A stretch of DNA of 40,443 nt from NCBI GenBank assembly GCA_000802045.1, contig JUEF01000142.1, positions 1 through 40,443 on the forward strand. The letters are read 5' to 3'. Every line of letters begins with the position of its first letter. The stretch's first letter is position 1. Under the pieces are notes generated by a model. That model did not search any database, was not told the origin of the DNA, and worked only from the letters and a program-made list of their open reading frames with translations. A program made the translations under genes and the position numbers. Shown one piece after another: positions 1 to 8,146 of the stretch. Origin of the DNA: Peptococcaceae bacterium BICA1-8. GTDB taxonomy: Bacteria > Bacillota > Peptococcia > Peptococcales > BICA1-8.

Positions 1-46
1 CCCCCTGCTTGTAAGGCAGGTGCTCTCCCAGCTGAGCTAATCGCCC
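1..46 (-). tRNA. tRNA-Val (anticodon TAC), 3' part cut off by window edge
   Basis: On the minus strand the sequence begins GGGCGATTAGCTCAGCTGGG, a typical acceptor 5' strand, D-stem and D-loop. An anticodon stem-loop follows whose loop reads CTTACAA, giving anticodon TAC (complement of bases 11-13), which decodes GUA valine. Only the first half of the molecule is present; the variable loop, T-arm and 3' acceptor strand lie outside the window. The 5' end at base 46 is inferred from the GGGCGA acceptor strand. Confidence 0.9.
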
Positions 47-190
47 AAGTACCTTTACCGACAAAATTTATTATACATAATTTTATTACACTTGTCAAAA
101 GATATTTCTGGAAATTAATATTAAGGCAAAGAGTAATTACTATTATAAACTTACTTATATATTTGTCAACACCAGCACCCTCATGATTTA

Positions 191-697
191 CTATGCTTTC
201 TTTAACTTTAATTTAATATTAGCTATCTGGCTACGACCCTCATTAACTTCTAATATTTGTCTTTCTAGTTGACTCTGATATTTTGCCACTATTTTATCAG
301 CATATTCATAAGCACCTGCAATTATTTCTTGGGCTTGTTGCTCCGCTAGTTTTAATAATTCCTCACATTCCTTTTGTTTATCTTGATATAGCTTTGTTGC
401 GTTTAATATTTGAAAATCATCTAAATCCACAATTTTCTGTTCTGAAATTGGTTTTATGTCGACACTAGAATCATTATTATTCTGCTCATTTTCTTCTTCA
501 AATTGTTTTTTTTCAATAATTCGTTGGCATTCTTCTATTTCTTTGGGCAGCCTACTTCTTAATCTATCTAAATAATCACAAATTTCGTCTTTATCTACCA
601 TTACCTTATTTGTAAATGGCACAGATCTACTTTCTAATATATATGTTTCAATATTCATAATAAATTTATAAATATCTAATTCTGTTTTAAAGTTCAT
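191..697 (-). CDS. Coiled-coil hypothetical protein (AtpF/V-ATPase subunit H-like)
   Basis: A 168-residue protein with no signal peptide or membrane segment. Residues 1-50 look globular. The middle is rich in Glu, Asn and Gln (a run of E and N near residues 65-75), and the C-terminal third is a long amphipathic helix with many Glu, Gln and Lys, ending KLKLKKA. This resembles the peripheral-stalk-like coiled coils often annotated as ATPase subunit B/H-like in Clostridia, but there are no other ATP synthase genes nearby, so a role in the ATP synthase is unlikely. The ATG at 697 has a GGAGG ribosome-binding site 7 bases upstream. Function not recognised; a structural or DivIVA-like role would also fit. 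Confidence 0.7.
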   Translation of the reverse strand: MNFKTELDIYKFIMNIETYILESRSVPFTNKVMVDKDEICDYLDRLRSRLPKEIEECQRIIEKKQFEEENEQNNNDSSVDIKPISEQKIVDLDDFQILNATKLYQDKQKECEELLKLAEQQAQEIIAGAYEYADKIVAKYQSQLERQILEVNEGRSQIANIKLKLKKA

Positions 698-817
698 AGT
701 ATGCCTCCATATTCGGTTTTTAAGTTATTCACTCTAAATTATAACAGAATTTTGTCTAAAATTATTTTTTACTAAAAATTATGTAGAAAGAACAGTTTCT
801 AAATTCTTTTTAAAAAT

Positions 818-858
818 AAACAAAGCCTCCTACCATAAAATGATAAAAGGCTCTGTTT
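818..858 (-). terminator. Rho-independent terminator after panB
   Basis: On the minus strand, 11-base arms (818-828 and 848-858, one G-U pair) enclose a 19-base loop and are followed by a T-rich tract. It lies just downstream of the panB stop at 861 and probably ends the eight-gene cluster. Confidence 0.7.
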
Positions 859-860
859 AC

Positions 861-1748
861 TTATCTATTTTCTAAAGCTTCTTTTAGTTTAGCAAATTCA
901 TCTTCTTTTATTTTATAGCAATGTTCAGGACCTGGGAAAATTACCTGTTCTACTTCTTCTTTATATTTGGTTAATGCTGCTTCAATTTGTTCATTCATAT
1001 TGGCATATTGCTTAACAAACTTAGCAACATGACCACCAAAGAAACCTAATGCATCATGAACAACCAAAACCTGACCGTCACAGTATTGACCAGCACCTAT
1101 GCTTAAGATTGGGATATTACTTCTTTCAGTGATAATCTGACCGACTTCTGCAGGAATAGCTTCTAAAAGAATGCCAAAACAACCAGCTTCTTCTAAAGCT
1201 TTGGCATCATCTATTAGTTTTAGAGCTGCAGTAACGTCTCTACCCTGTGCTTTGAAACCGCCAAGCATCGAAACTGATTGAGGTGTTAAGCCGATATGAC
1301 CCATTACTGGTACCCCAGCCCGGGTTATACCTTTAATAGTGTCTACCATCTCTACGCCACCTTCTAGTTTGACACCATCAACACCAGCTTCTTGCATAAG
1401 TCTGCCAGCATTTTGGACTGCTTGCTCGGTGGAAATTTGGTAGGACATGTACGGCATATCCCCAATGACAAAGGAATTAGGCGCTCCTTTTCTCACTGCT
1501 TTTGAATGGTTAACCATCATATCCATTGTTACCGGTAATGTACTGTCAAAGCCATACACACACATACCCAGTGAATCACCGACTAGAATTAAATCAATGC
1601 CCACTTTATCTTCTATAACAGCTGTTGGGTAGTCATAGGCAGTTAAGAATGTAATTTTCTCGCCCTTAGCCTTTTTTTCAAAAAGAGTATGAATCGTTAC
1701 TTTTTTCCTTGGTGAAGATTCTTTTGCAGGTGTAGTCCATGTACTCAT
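861..1748 (-). CDS. panB: 3-methyl-2-oxobutanoate hydroxymethyltransferase (ketopantoate hydroxymethyltransferase)
   Basis: PanB catalyses 2-oxoisovalerate + methylene-tetrahydrofolate <-> 2-ketopantoate, a reversible cytoplasmic reaction in pantothenate/CoA synthesis. The TIM-barrel family is clear: LTAYDYPTA near residue 36, metal ligands at D58 (VGDSLGM) and D97 (GDMPYMSY), the substrate lysine at K127 (VKLEGG), GHIGLTPQS, and the catalytic glutamate at E196 (LLEAIPAEV). All active-site residues are present, so it should be active. The start at 1748 (MSTWTTP) is preferred because GGAGG lies 9 bases upstream; an ATG three codons earlier overlaps that site. The N-terminus is about 15 residues longer than in common PanB. 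panC and panD, its usual partners, are absent. Instead it is the last gene of a 2-hydroxyacid uptake/oxidation cluster, 36 bases after the LarA-type gene, which hints at a catabolic role (inference). Confidence 0.93.
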   Translation of the reverse strand: MSTWTTPAKESSPRKKVTIHTLFEKKAKGEKITFLTAYDYPTAVIEDKVGIDLILVGDSLGMCVYGFDSTLPVTMDMMVNHSKAVRKGAPNSFVIGDMPYMSYQISTEQAVQNAGRLMQEAGVDGVKLEGGVEMVDTIKGITRAGVPVMGHIGLTPQSVSMLGGFKAQGRDVTAALKLIDDAKALEEAGCFGILLEAIPAEVGQIITERSNIPILSIGAGQYCDGQVLVVHDALGFFGGHVAKFVKQYANMNEQIEAALTKYKEEVEQVIFPGPEHCYKIKEDEFAKLKEALENR

Positions 1749-1784
1749 TTTAATCATCCTCCTGGATTTCTTAATATAATTTAT

Positions 1785-3077
1785 CTATTTTGTTAGTATG
1801 GGAAAGGTATTAGCTCCCTGAGGCATTACAGTAACTTTGGGACTTGTTGTACCACATTTTTCATAGGCTATTTTTAAAGCATCTTCCATATTAGAAACTG
1901 GAATCATCTTTGCTCTGCTAGCAAAATCATAGTTTTCTTCTTTTGTTAGCAGAATAAATGTTCCTTTTTCACTGCACTCAACTTCTTTGAAGGCAACCCA
2001 CCCGGGAATAGTAAAGTTCTCCCGTAATGCTTTTTCGAGTTCAAAGAATGTTTCATGTTTAAACCATTGGGTAAATTCTTGAGGTTCCATTATATCAGGG
2101 CATTCAGAAATAATTATTGATACCCCGCCTTTTTTCATAGCATAAAATGCATTGTCCATAGTTTTTCCGGTTTGGTATAAATTAATGTCTTTTGGATAGC
2201 CACCGGCTGTAGCAATTACAATATCAGCCTCTTCTTTAATTTCTATACCATAAATTTTATCAATTAATTTAGTACCTTCTACCCATGCAGATATCCAGTT
2301 GCCTGCAAAAACACCGGAAATATCTCCTTGGGGATTAGGCACAATATTTACTAAGAAATCCGGCTGTGCAAAAGCTGCTACTTCCGTCATATCCTCATGG
2401 CATTCATTACCCCTTGTGTATTTTGAAGCTGACCTAGGATTAGAGCCTGACCCTAAATCTGGTCCTAATGCCCAAAGATGGCTTTGTTGAATAGTTTTAA
2501 TTGAAGCAACACCGGGCATAATACTTTTTCTGCCTCCACCGTAGCCGACCATATAATGATAAATAATACCACCGGTTAAAATAACTCTATCAGCTTCGGC
2601 AACTATTCTATTTATAGATACTTCTGTCCCTCTACTGGTTTTCCCATAATAAACCATGTTCTCAGTATCCCAAGCATCATGATTAACGATTTTTACACGC
2701 TTATAAACCTCTTCACCACAAAGCTCAATAAACTCTTTTTCAGTATTTTGACGATGTCCACCTACAGCAATAATTATAGTGATATTTTCGTCAGGTACAC
2801 CTGCTTCATTAAGAGTATTAATAAGAATTGGCAGAGTTAGATAATTTTTTTGCCAGGCTCTTGTAATATCACTGACAGTAATAGCAACTTTTTCACCTTT
2901 TTTTACTATTTCTCTCAATGGTGGAGAATCAATAGGATGGTCAAGTGCATATTGATATACACCTTGCAAATCATCAAGAGCTGGGTAATCAGAACCTAAT
3001 ACTTCATGTAATAAATGCTCCTCAGGAATTTCAAATGAAACAGTTCCTTTGGCGTATTTAAGTGTAAATTGCCGCAT
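1785..3077 (-). CDS. LarA-type nickel-pincer hydroxyacid racemase/epimerase
   Basis: A 430-residue cytoplasmic enzyme of the LarA (lactate racemase) superfamily, which interconverts stereoisomers of 2-hydroxyacids with a nickel-pincer nucleotide cofactor. The catalytic set of Lactobacillus LarA falls at the same numbering here: H108 (AVGGHRQ), H174 and K184 in YHYMVGYGGGRK (K184 is the cofactor-attachment lysine), and H200 (QQSH). An arginine at R73 (SDITR) fits the substrate-binding region. The ATG at 3077 has AAGGAG 10 bases upstream. The cofactor-synthesis genes larB, larC and larE are not in the window. Lactate is only one possible substrate: the family includes malate, phenyllactate, hydroxyglutarate and short aliphatic racemases and a gluconate 2-epimerase. 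The neighbours, a TRAP transporter, GlcDEF-like oxidase and PanB, make a branched 2-hydroxyacid such as pantoate an attractive candidate (inference). Confidence 0.88.
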   Translation of the reverse strand: MRQFTLKYAKGTVSFEIPEEHLLHEVLGSDYPALDDLQGVYQYALDHPIDSPPLREIVKKGEKVAITVSDITRAWQKNYLTLPILINTLNEAGVPDENITIIIAVGGHRQNTEKEFIELCGEEVYKRVKIVNHDAWDTENMVYYGKTSRGTEVSINRIVAEADRVILTGGIIYHYMVGYGGGRKSIMPGVASIKTIQQSHLWALGPDLGSGSNPRSASKYTRGNECHEDMTEVAAFAQPDFLVNIVPNPQGDISGVFAGNWISAWVEGTKLIDKIYGIEIKEEADIVIATAGGYPKDINLYQTGKTMDNAFYAMKKGGVSIIISECPDIMEPQEFTQWFKHETFFELEKALRENFTIPGWVAFKEVECSEKGTFILLTKEENYDFASRAKMIPVSNMEDALKIAYEKCGTTSPKVTVMPQGANTFPILTK

Positions 3078-3144
3078 ACATTAATCACTCCTTTTATCAC
3101 AACTCTAATTTTAAAAATCCCTGGTCCAGTAAATAATTTTAGAA

Positions 3145-3167
3145 GAGCAGGGATTTATTCCCTGCTC
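3145..3167 (-). other. Intercistronic hairpin downstream of dctP
   Basis: Perfect 9-base arms (3145-3153 and 3159-3167) with a 5-base loop, in the gap between dctP and the larA-like gene. There is no clean U-tract on the minus strand, so it is more likely a transcript-stabilising or processing hairpin than a full terminator. Such hairpins often follow solute-binding-protein genes. Confidence 0.6.
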
Positions 3168-3185
3168 ATCTAAGTTATATTTTGT

Positions 3186-4223
3186 TTAGTTACCAGCTGC
3201 TCTTACTTTCTCAATTAAATCTTTACCAACTTTATCTTGCCACTTATCATACACAGGAGCCATTGCTTCTTGGAATAATGACTTGTCTGGTTCTGTTACT
3301 TGCATACCTTTTGCTTTTAATTCACCAACCAATTTATCATTCATATCAGTAATCATTTTGCGTTCAATATCCCGAGCATCATTAGCAGTATCTTGGAAAA
3401 TTACTTTTTCTTCTGCACTTAATTTATCCCATAATGCTTGACTCATTAGAAGTGGTGCAGGAGCATAAAAATGACCAGTCAGTGCTAAATGATCTTGTAC
3501 TTCGTCAAATTTTGAAGTAGATATGATTGGCAGTGGATTTTCCTGGCCATCAACAGTTTTTTGCTGTAATGCAGTAAAGAGCTCTCCAAAAGCCATTGGA
3601 GTAGGATCAGCACCTATTTGTTTAAAGGAGTCCATATGGATTTGGTTTTCCATAGTTCTAATCTTAATACCTTTCATGTCTTCAGGCGTCATAATAGCTC
3701 TTTTGGAATTAGTAATGTTACGGAAACCATTATCCCAAAATGCCATACCAACTAAACCAGTTCCTTCGAGATTTTTCATTATTCCTTGGCCAATTTCACC
3801 ATCTAATACCTTGTAAACATGGTTATAATCTTTAAACATAAAGGGTAGATCTGTTACTAAGAAAGCATCTGAAAAACCAGCAAGTGGTGCTGTAGAAACT
3901 ACACTTAGGTCAATAGTACCCATTTGCACACCTTCAATAGCTTCCCGCTCTGAACCTAACTGAGACGCAGGAAATGTTTCTACCACATATTTACCATTAG
4001 TTCTTTCAGTTAGTAGCTTACCAAACTCAACCAGCCCTAAATTATAAGGATGATCAGCAGGTGGTGTACTAGCTGCTTTTAAGACAATCTGCTCAACCTT
4101 TGGTTCTTCTTGCTTTCCTTCTTCTTGCTTGGGTTCTTCCTTCTTGGCACAACCGGCAAAAAGTGTTACGGCAAAAAGCACCACAACCAGTACTGCAAGA
4201 ATTTTTAAATTTCTTTTCTTCAT
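3186..4223 (-). CDS. dctP: TRAP transporter solute-binding lipoprotein, DctP family
   Basis: A 345-residue secreted, lipid-anchored binding protein that captures a carboxylate outside the membrane and hands it to the DctQM permease. Residues 1-25 are a lipoprotein signal peptide with lipobox LFAGC (Cys about 25), followed by a Lys/Glu-rich linker. The mature domain shows DctP features: ASTPPADHPYNLG near the start, ASQLGSEREAIEGVQMGTID and an IRTMEN segment with the substrate-binding arginine. The N-terminal ATG follows a GGGGGAAG site. It lies between the oxidase subunit gene and the larA-like gene, separated from the permease genes dctQM by three oxidase genes. A hairpin with a T-tract precedes it, so its expression may be set separately. 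The C4-dicarboxylate label of the family does not fix the ligand; the neighbours suggest a 2-hydroxyacid. Confidence 0.93.
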   Translation of the reverse strand: MKKRNLKILAVLVVVLFAVTLFAGCAKKEEPKQEEGKQEEPKVEQIVLKAASTPPADHPYNLGLVEFGKLLTERTNGKYVVETFPASQLGSEREAIEGVQMGTIDLSVVSTAPLAGFSDAFLVTDLPFMFKDYNHVYKVLDGEIGQGIMKNLEGTGLVGMAFWDNGFRNITNSKRAIMTPEDMKGIKIRTMENQIHMDSFKQIGADPTPMAFGELFTALQQKTVDGQENPLPIISTSKFDEVQDHLALTGHFYAPAPLLMSQALWDKLSAEEKVIFQDTANDARDIERKMITDMNDKLVGELKAKGMQVTEPDKSLFQEAMAPVYDKWQDKVGKDLIEKVRAAGN

Positions 4224-4247
4224 AATTCTTCCCCCTTTTTTTTATAT

Positions 4248-4273
4248 AAAAAGCTTATATTTATAAGCTTTTT
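4248..4273 (-). terminator. Internal hairpin/attenuator between glcF-like and dctP genes
   Basis: Perfect 12-base arms (4248-4259 and 4262-4273) with a 2-base spacer overlap the stop codon of the glcF-like gene. On the minus strand the hairpin is followed by TTTTT, so it has terminator form. The next gene starts only 25 bases later. It could attenuate or partly uncouple dctP-larA-panB from the upstream five genes. Confidence 0.55.
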
Positions 4274-5511
4274 ATTTCATAAGCTTGCGCAAGCAACTCC
4301 ACAGGATGCTTTACTGAACAATTTAAGTTATGGAGTTTCATTCCAAAAGACAACTGCATGGCACAAGCAGGACAGGATGTTGCCAGGATGTCTGACTGTG
4401 TATTTTTATAATTACCTATCTTTCTAGCCAAAATATCTCTAGAAAACTTAGGATTAAAAATACCATACGAGCCGGCACCTCCACAACACATATCAGCTTC
4501 CTGCATTTCAATCAATTCAAGCCCAGGAATGCTCTTTAGTATTTCTCTGGGAGCATCTTTTACCTTTAAAAATCTTATGCCATGACAAGGGTCGTGATAG
4601 GAAACCTTTTTTGAAATAGTACCCATATTTTTATTGAAATCTATACTAACTAAATAAGAACTGATATCCTGTACCTTTTCAGCAACCTGGGCTGCCACAT
4701 TTTCATATTCTTTATCACCCGAAAATAAATTTTTGTAGTCCTTAATTACGGAGCCACAGGTAGAACAATCAAAAACAATTGCCTCTACATCCAAGTTGTT
4801 TAGCATTTTTAGATTATTTTTTGCCAGCCTTTTAAATTCCTCCATGTCCCCAGCGCTATGGTGAGGAGCACCACAGCAGTTCACTTCCGGAACCAATACT
4901 TCACAATTGTTTTCCTGCAGTACTTTAATTGAAGCTACTCCTATACTACTAAAAAAGTTATTTACAGAACAACCCAAGAAATATGCAACTCTATGTTTAG
5001 GGTTAGGCAATTTCTTTATTAATGCTGGCAGCAGGGAGCGGACATTTTTAGGTGGAAGATTAGGCAGCATTTCATCAGTTTTATTAAATATGCCAGTAAA
5101 TTTCACTAATTTATTTATACCACATTTTTGATAAATCCAAGCAAGGTTTCTTATTAAACTAATATTTCGGTTTTTTGAAAAGACTCCCCGGTACATAATT
5201 TTTTTCCCAAGGGATAAGCCTTTGGTATTAGTATAGTGGGTCCGTATGCTTGCAATAATTTCAGGAGTTGGAACTCCCGATGGACAACTATCCTCGCAAG
5301 CCTTACAGAGCAAACATTCATTGATAATTTTCTCAACTTCTGGTTCTTTATCCAAGTTAAGTTGGTTTTCCAGAGCAAGGCGAATTAAACGGTTACGCCC
5401 TCTGGCAACATTTGCTTCTATATGGGAAACCTTATAAGTAGGACAGACTTCCTGACACAAGCCACAACGGTTACAGTTCATTAATAGTTTTAAGAGTTCA
5501 TCCTTTTTCAT
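4261..5511 (-). CDS. glcF: Glycolate oxidase iron-sulfur subunit-like protein (GlcF/LldE-type, two CCG domains)
   Basis: A 416-residue electron-transfer subunit of a D-2-hydroxyacid oxidase/dehydrogenase. It has two [4Fe-4S] motifs at the N-terminus (C13-C16-C19-C23 and C66-C69-C72-C76, each CxxCxxCxxxCP). Two cysteine-rich CCG domains follow, with NCCGAPHH in the first and MCCGGAGSYG in the second, as in GlcF and heterodisulfide-reductase HdrB-like proteins. It would pass electrons from the flavin subunits to a quinone or another carrier, at the inner face of the membrane. The ATG at 5511 shares one base with the stop of the preceding gene (TGATG) and has AAGGAG 9 bases upstream; a GTG one codon earlier is less likely. 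The translational coupling implies a stoichiometric complex with the two flavoproteins. Substrate not shown by sequence. Confidence 0.9.
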   Translation of the reverse strand: MKKDELLKLLMNCNRCGLCQEVCPTYKVSHIEANVARGRNRLIRLALENQLNLDKEPEVEKIINECLLCKACEDSCPSGVPTPEIIASIRTHYTNTKGLSLGKKIMYRGVFSKNRNISLIRNLAWIYQKCGINKLVKFTGIFNKTDEMLPNLPPKNVRSLLPALIKKLPNPKHRVAYFLGCSVNNFFSSIGVASIKVLQENNCEVLVPEVNCCGAPHHSAGDMEEFKRLAKNNLKMLNNLDVEAIVFDCSTCGSVIKDYKNLFSGDKEYENVAAQVAEKVQDISSYLVSIDFNKNMGTISKKVSYHDPCHGIRFLKVKDAPREILKSIPGLELIEMQEADMCCGGAGSYGIFNPKFSRDILARKIGNYKNTQSDILATSCPACAMQLSFGMKLHNLNCSVKHPVELLAQAYEIKSL

Positions 5512-6716
5512 CACAACCTACTCCTTACTACCTTACTTGCAGGAACTAATATATGCTTAGGATCAATTTTATTTTTAATATCCCTCAAAAGAAGGTTATA
5601 AGCATTTCCCCTATTTTTTTGAGTAAGTGATAAATTCTCAAAAATTAATGTCCCCTGTAAAGAATTAATGCTGTCAGATAAATTTTGTAATATTTCTCTA
5701 CTAGCATTTATATCAAAAGATAGTAGACCAGAGGTTGCATTGCCTTTTATTTTTATACCAGTTTCAGGTTTAGTAAGTTCCAAAAGTTTTTCAAGACCTT
5801 TTAAATATGATTTTAAGGGTAAAGAAATTATTCCTTGTGTATTATTAATATCAGCATAATTAGTGTTTGACTCTTTGAAACCGTGGTTTTTTTCTAGTAA
5901 ATCCTGTTGTAATTTTAAAGTTTCTGCAAAGCCCTCTAATTCTACTTTAATTAAAAAACTAGAATCCAATTGTTCAAAGGTTAATGAGGCTAAACTTAAC
6001 TTCTCTTTAAATAAAATTGAATCAATAATCCTTAAGAGTTCATTGCCATTCTTGACCACATACTGTAAGACTAGCCCTTTTTCAGGAATTGGTTTAACAC
6101 GCAATGTAGCCTTAGTAATAATCCCTAAAGCTCCCCAAGAGCCAGCTAGCAATTGATGCACATCATAGCTGCTAACATTTTTAATAGTTCTTCCCCCGAC
6201 CTTAATAATTTCACCTTGTGGGGAAACAAACTCCATACCCATGACATAAAACCGGGTAGTTTTATACATGTATTTTTTTCTTCCAAAAGCATCAGTAGCA
6301 ATTATACCTCCAATAGTCTGCAAGTCGTTGGAAGTGTCAATAGGAAAAAAAATATTATCTTTGGCTAACATTCCCTGCAATTCATTAATAGATAAGCCAC
6401 TCTCAACTTCGACACTCATATTATCAGGACGGTACTCCACTACTTTATTGATATTTTTTAAGGAAACCAATACACCTTCATCAAAAGGGCATATTCCTTT
6501 TACAAACTTTGAACCACTCCCAATGGGATATACAGATACTCCATATTTATTAGCTAATTTCATGATAGTGACAATTTCACTAATATTATTGGGAGCTAGA
6601 ATTAACTGGGGGTTATAGTTATGTTCAAGATTAATACCCAAATCACTTGGATTGATAGCAGTAGCTATATTATCTACTTCTTCCCGTAAGCTTCGTAAAA
6701 ACTCTTCATTTCCCAT
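5511..6716 (-). CDS. glcE: FAD-binding oxidase subunit, GlcE-like
   Basis: A 401-residue flavoprotein of the FAD_binding_4 (PCMH) family, resembling the shorter GlcE subunit of glycolate oxidase. The FAD-domain motif YPIGSGSKFVKG lies near residues 59-70, and the VEVESGLSINELQ and TIGGIIATDAFG segments follow. The C-terminal half is divergent from the long GlcD subunit, and the GEHGIG-type end motif is missing, as is usual for GlcE. The ATG at 6716 follows GAGGAGG. It lies 11 bases after the glcD-like gene and overlaps the glcF-like gene, so the three make a GlcDEF-type complex. The known reaction of the family is oxidation of a D-2-hydroxyacid to the 2-oxoacid; glycolate, D-lactate or D-pantoate are all possible here. 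Confidence 0.85.
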   Translation of the reverse strand: MGNEEFLRSLREEVDNIATAINPSDLGINLEHNYNPQLILAPNNISEIVTIMKLANKYGVSVYPIGSGSKFVKGICPFDEGVLVSLKNINKVVEYRPDNMSVEVESGLSINELQGMLAKDNIFFPIDTSNDLQTIGGIIATDAFGRKKYMYKTTRFYVMGMEFVSPQGEIIKVGGRTIKNVSSYDVHQLLAGSWGALGIITKATLRVKPIPEKGLVLQYVVKNGNELLRIIDSILFKEKLSLASLTFEQLDSSFLIKVELEGFAETLKLQQDLLEKNHGFKESNTNYADINNTQGIISLPLKSYLKGLEKLLELTKPETGIKIKGNATSGLLSFDINASREILQNLSDSINSLQGTLIFENLSLTQKNRGNAYNLLLRDIKNKIDPKHILVPASKVVRSRL

Positions 6717-6727
6717 GTATTACCTCC

Positions 6728-8119
6728 TCAATCCTCTGTGATCTGAGGTAAAAGTTTACCCGGATTACAAATGTTTTTGGGGTCAAAAGCATCCTTTATT
6801 TTTTTCATTAAATGGAGAGTTGGTTTGTTAAAAGCCAATGGCATATATTTTAATTTTTCAATACCAATTCCATGTTCACCGGAAATAGTTCCACCTTGAG
6901 CAATTGTCTCCTTAATTATTTCATCACAAGCTTCTTCTATAATTTCTACTTCTTCAGGAATTCGATGATCATAATAAAGAGTAGGGTGCAAGTTGCCATC
7001 ACCAGCATGGGCAACTTGTCCAATGATAATTCCATATTTTTTAGCCAGTTGTGCAACCTTTTCCAGCATTATCGCTAGCCGATCTCTTGGAACTACAATA
7101 TCATGGACTATATTGGCAGGCTTTAGTTTACCTAAAGCCCCATTGACTGACCTGCGGGCTTTCCACAAGTCCTGTCTTTCCTGTTCATTGCCAGCTATTT
7201 TATAGCTAAGGGCATGATTAGTTGCGAACGCATTTATAATACTATTTACTTGGGTCTTTACGTCAGAAGAAAAGCCATCAACTTCTAATAACAATAGAGC
7301 TTCTGCATCTCTAGGAAGACCCAATTTAAGATAGTCATCCACTGCTTTAATTACTATATTATCCATTATTTCCATTGTTGTCGGAACAACACCTTGGGCA
7401 ATAATATCAGCCACGCAAGAGCCGGCATTCTCCAAACTACCAAAAATAGCTGTCATTGTTTTTACCTCAGCATTTATTGGTGATAATGCCAGCCAGGCTT
7501 TAGTTACTATCCCCAATGTTCCCTCAGAACCACAAAAGTAATATGTCAAATCCAGTTCAGGCTCTACGTGAGAGTGAATATTCCCAGTTGTTATTACATC
7601 TCCTGTGGGTAAAACTACTTCTAATCCTATAATGTGGTCCTTGGTAGAACCATACTTTACTCCCCGGATTCCGCCTGCATTTTCAGCAATATTCCCACCA
7701 ATAGTTGATATGTTTTGACTTGCTGGGTCAGGTGCATACATTAAACCATATGATTCTACGGCCAACTGCACCTGTTTATTTGTTATTCCAGGTTCCACTA
7801 GGGCTATTTTTGATAATGGATCAATCTCCAAAATGTTGTTCATCTTAGTAAGGGAGATAACAATACTTCCATCAGGGGCCACCGCTCCACCACTTAAACA
7901 AGAACCAGCACCTCTAGGCATTAAAGGAATATTTTTTTCATTTGCTATATTTACAATAGCTACAACCATTTCTGTAGTAGTGGGAAAAACAACAACACTA
8001 GGCCGACCTGAATAAGGAGATGCATCAAAGGCATATGTTTCCAACGATATTTTACTTGTCAATACATTTTCATTTCCTACTATTTGTCGTAGTTGATCAA
8101 TCAGCCTTTTATCAACCAT
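6728..8119 (-). CDS. glcD: FAD-linked D-2-hydroxyacid oxidase catalytic subunit, GlcD-like
   Basis: A 463-residue flavoprotein with an N-terminal PCMH FAD domain (PRGAGSCLSGGAVAPDG around residues 73-89, GGNIAENAGGIRG further on) and a C-terminal FAD-oxidase domain. The latter carries HAGDGNLHPTLYYD, a conserved metal/substrate region, and ends with SGEHGIGIEKL. This is the standard architecture of GlcD and D-lactate dehydrogenases. The ATG at 8119 (MVDKRLID) has AGGTG 9-10 bases upstream; an in-frame GTG four codons earlier overlaps that site. It follows the TRAP large permease gene by 27 bases and precedes the glcE-like gene by 11. It should oxidise the imported 2-hydroxyacid to a 2-oxoacid, with electrons leaving through the GlcF-like subunit. 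The exact substrate is unknown. Confidence 0.92.
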   Translation of the reverse strand: MVDKRLIDQLRQIVGNENVLTSKISLETYAFDASPYSGRPSVVVFPTTTEMVVAIVNIANEKNIPLMPRGAGSCLSGGAVAPDGSIVISLTKMNNILEIDPLSKIALVEPGITNKQVQLAVESYGLMYAPDPASQNISTIGGNIAENAGGIRGVKYGSTKDHIIGLEVVLPTGDVITTGNIHSHVEPELDLTYYFCGSEGTLGIVTKAWLALSPINAEVKTMTAIFGSLENAGSCVADIIAQGVVPTTMEIMDNIVIKAVDDYLKLGLPRDAEALLLLEVDGFSSDVKTQVNSIINAFATNHALSYKIAGNEQERQDLWKARRSVNGALGKLKPANIVHDIVVPRDRLAIMLEKVAQLAKKYGIIIGQVAHAGDGNLHPTLYYDHRIPEEVEIIEEACDEIIKETIAQGGTISGEHGIGIEKLKYMPLAFNKPTLHLMKKIKDAFDPKNICNPGKLLPQITED

Positions 8120-8146
8120 AATGTTTTTCACCTGCTTCTAAATTAA

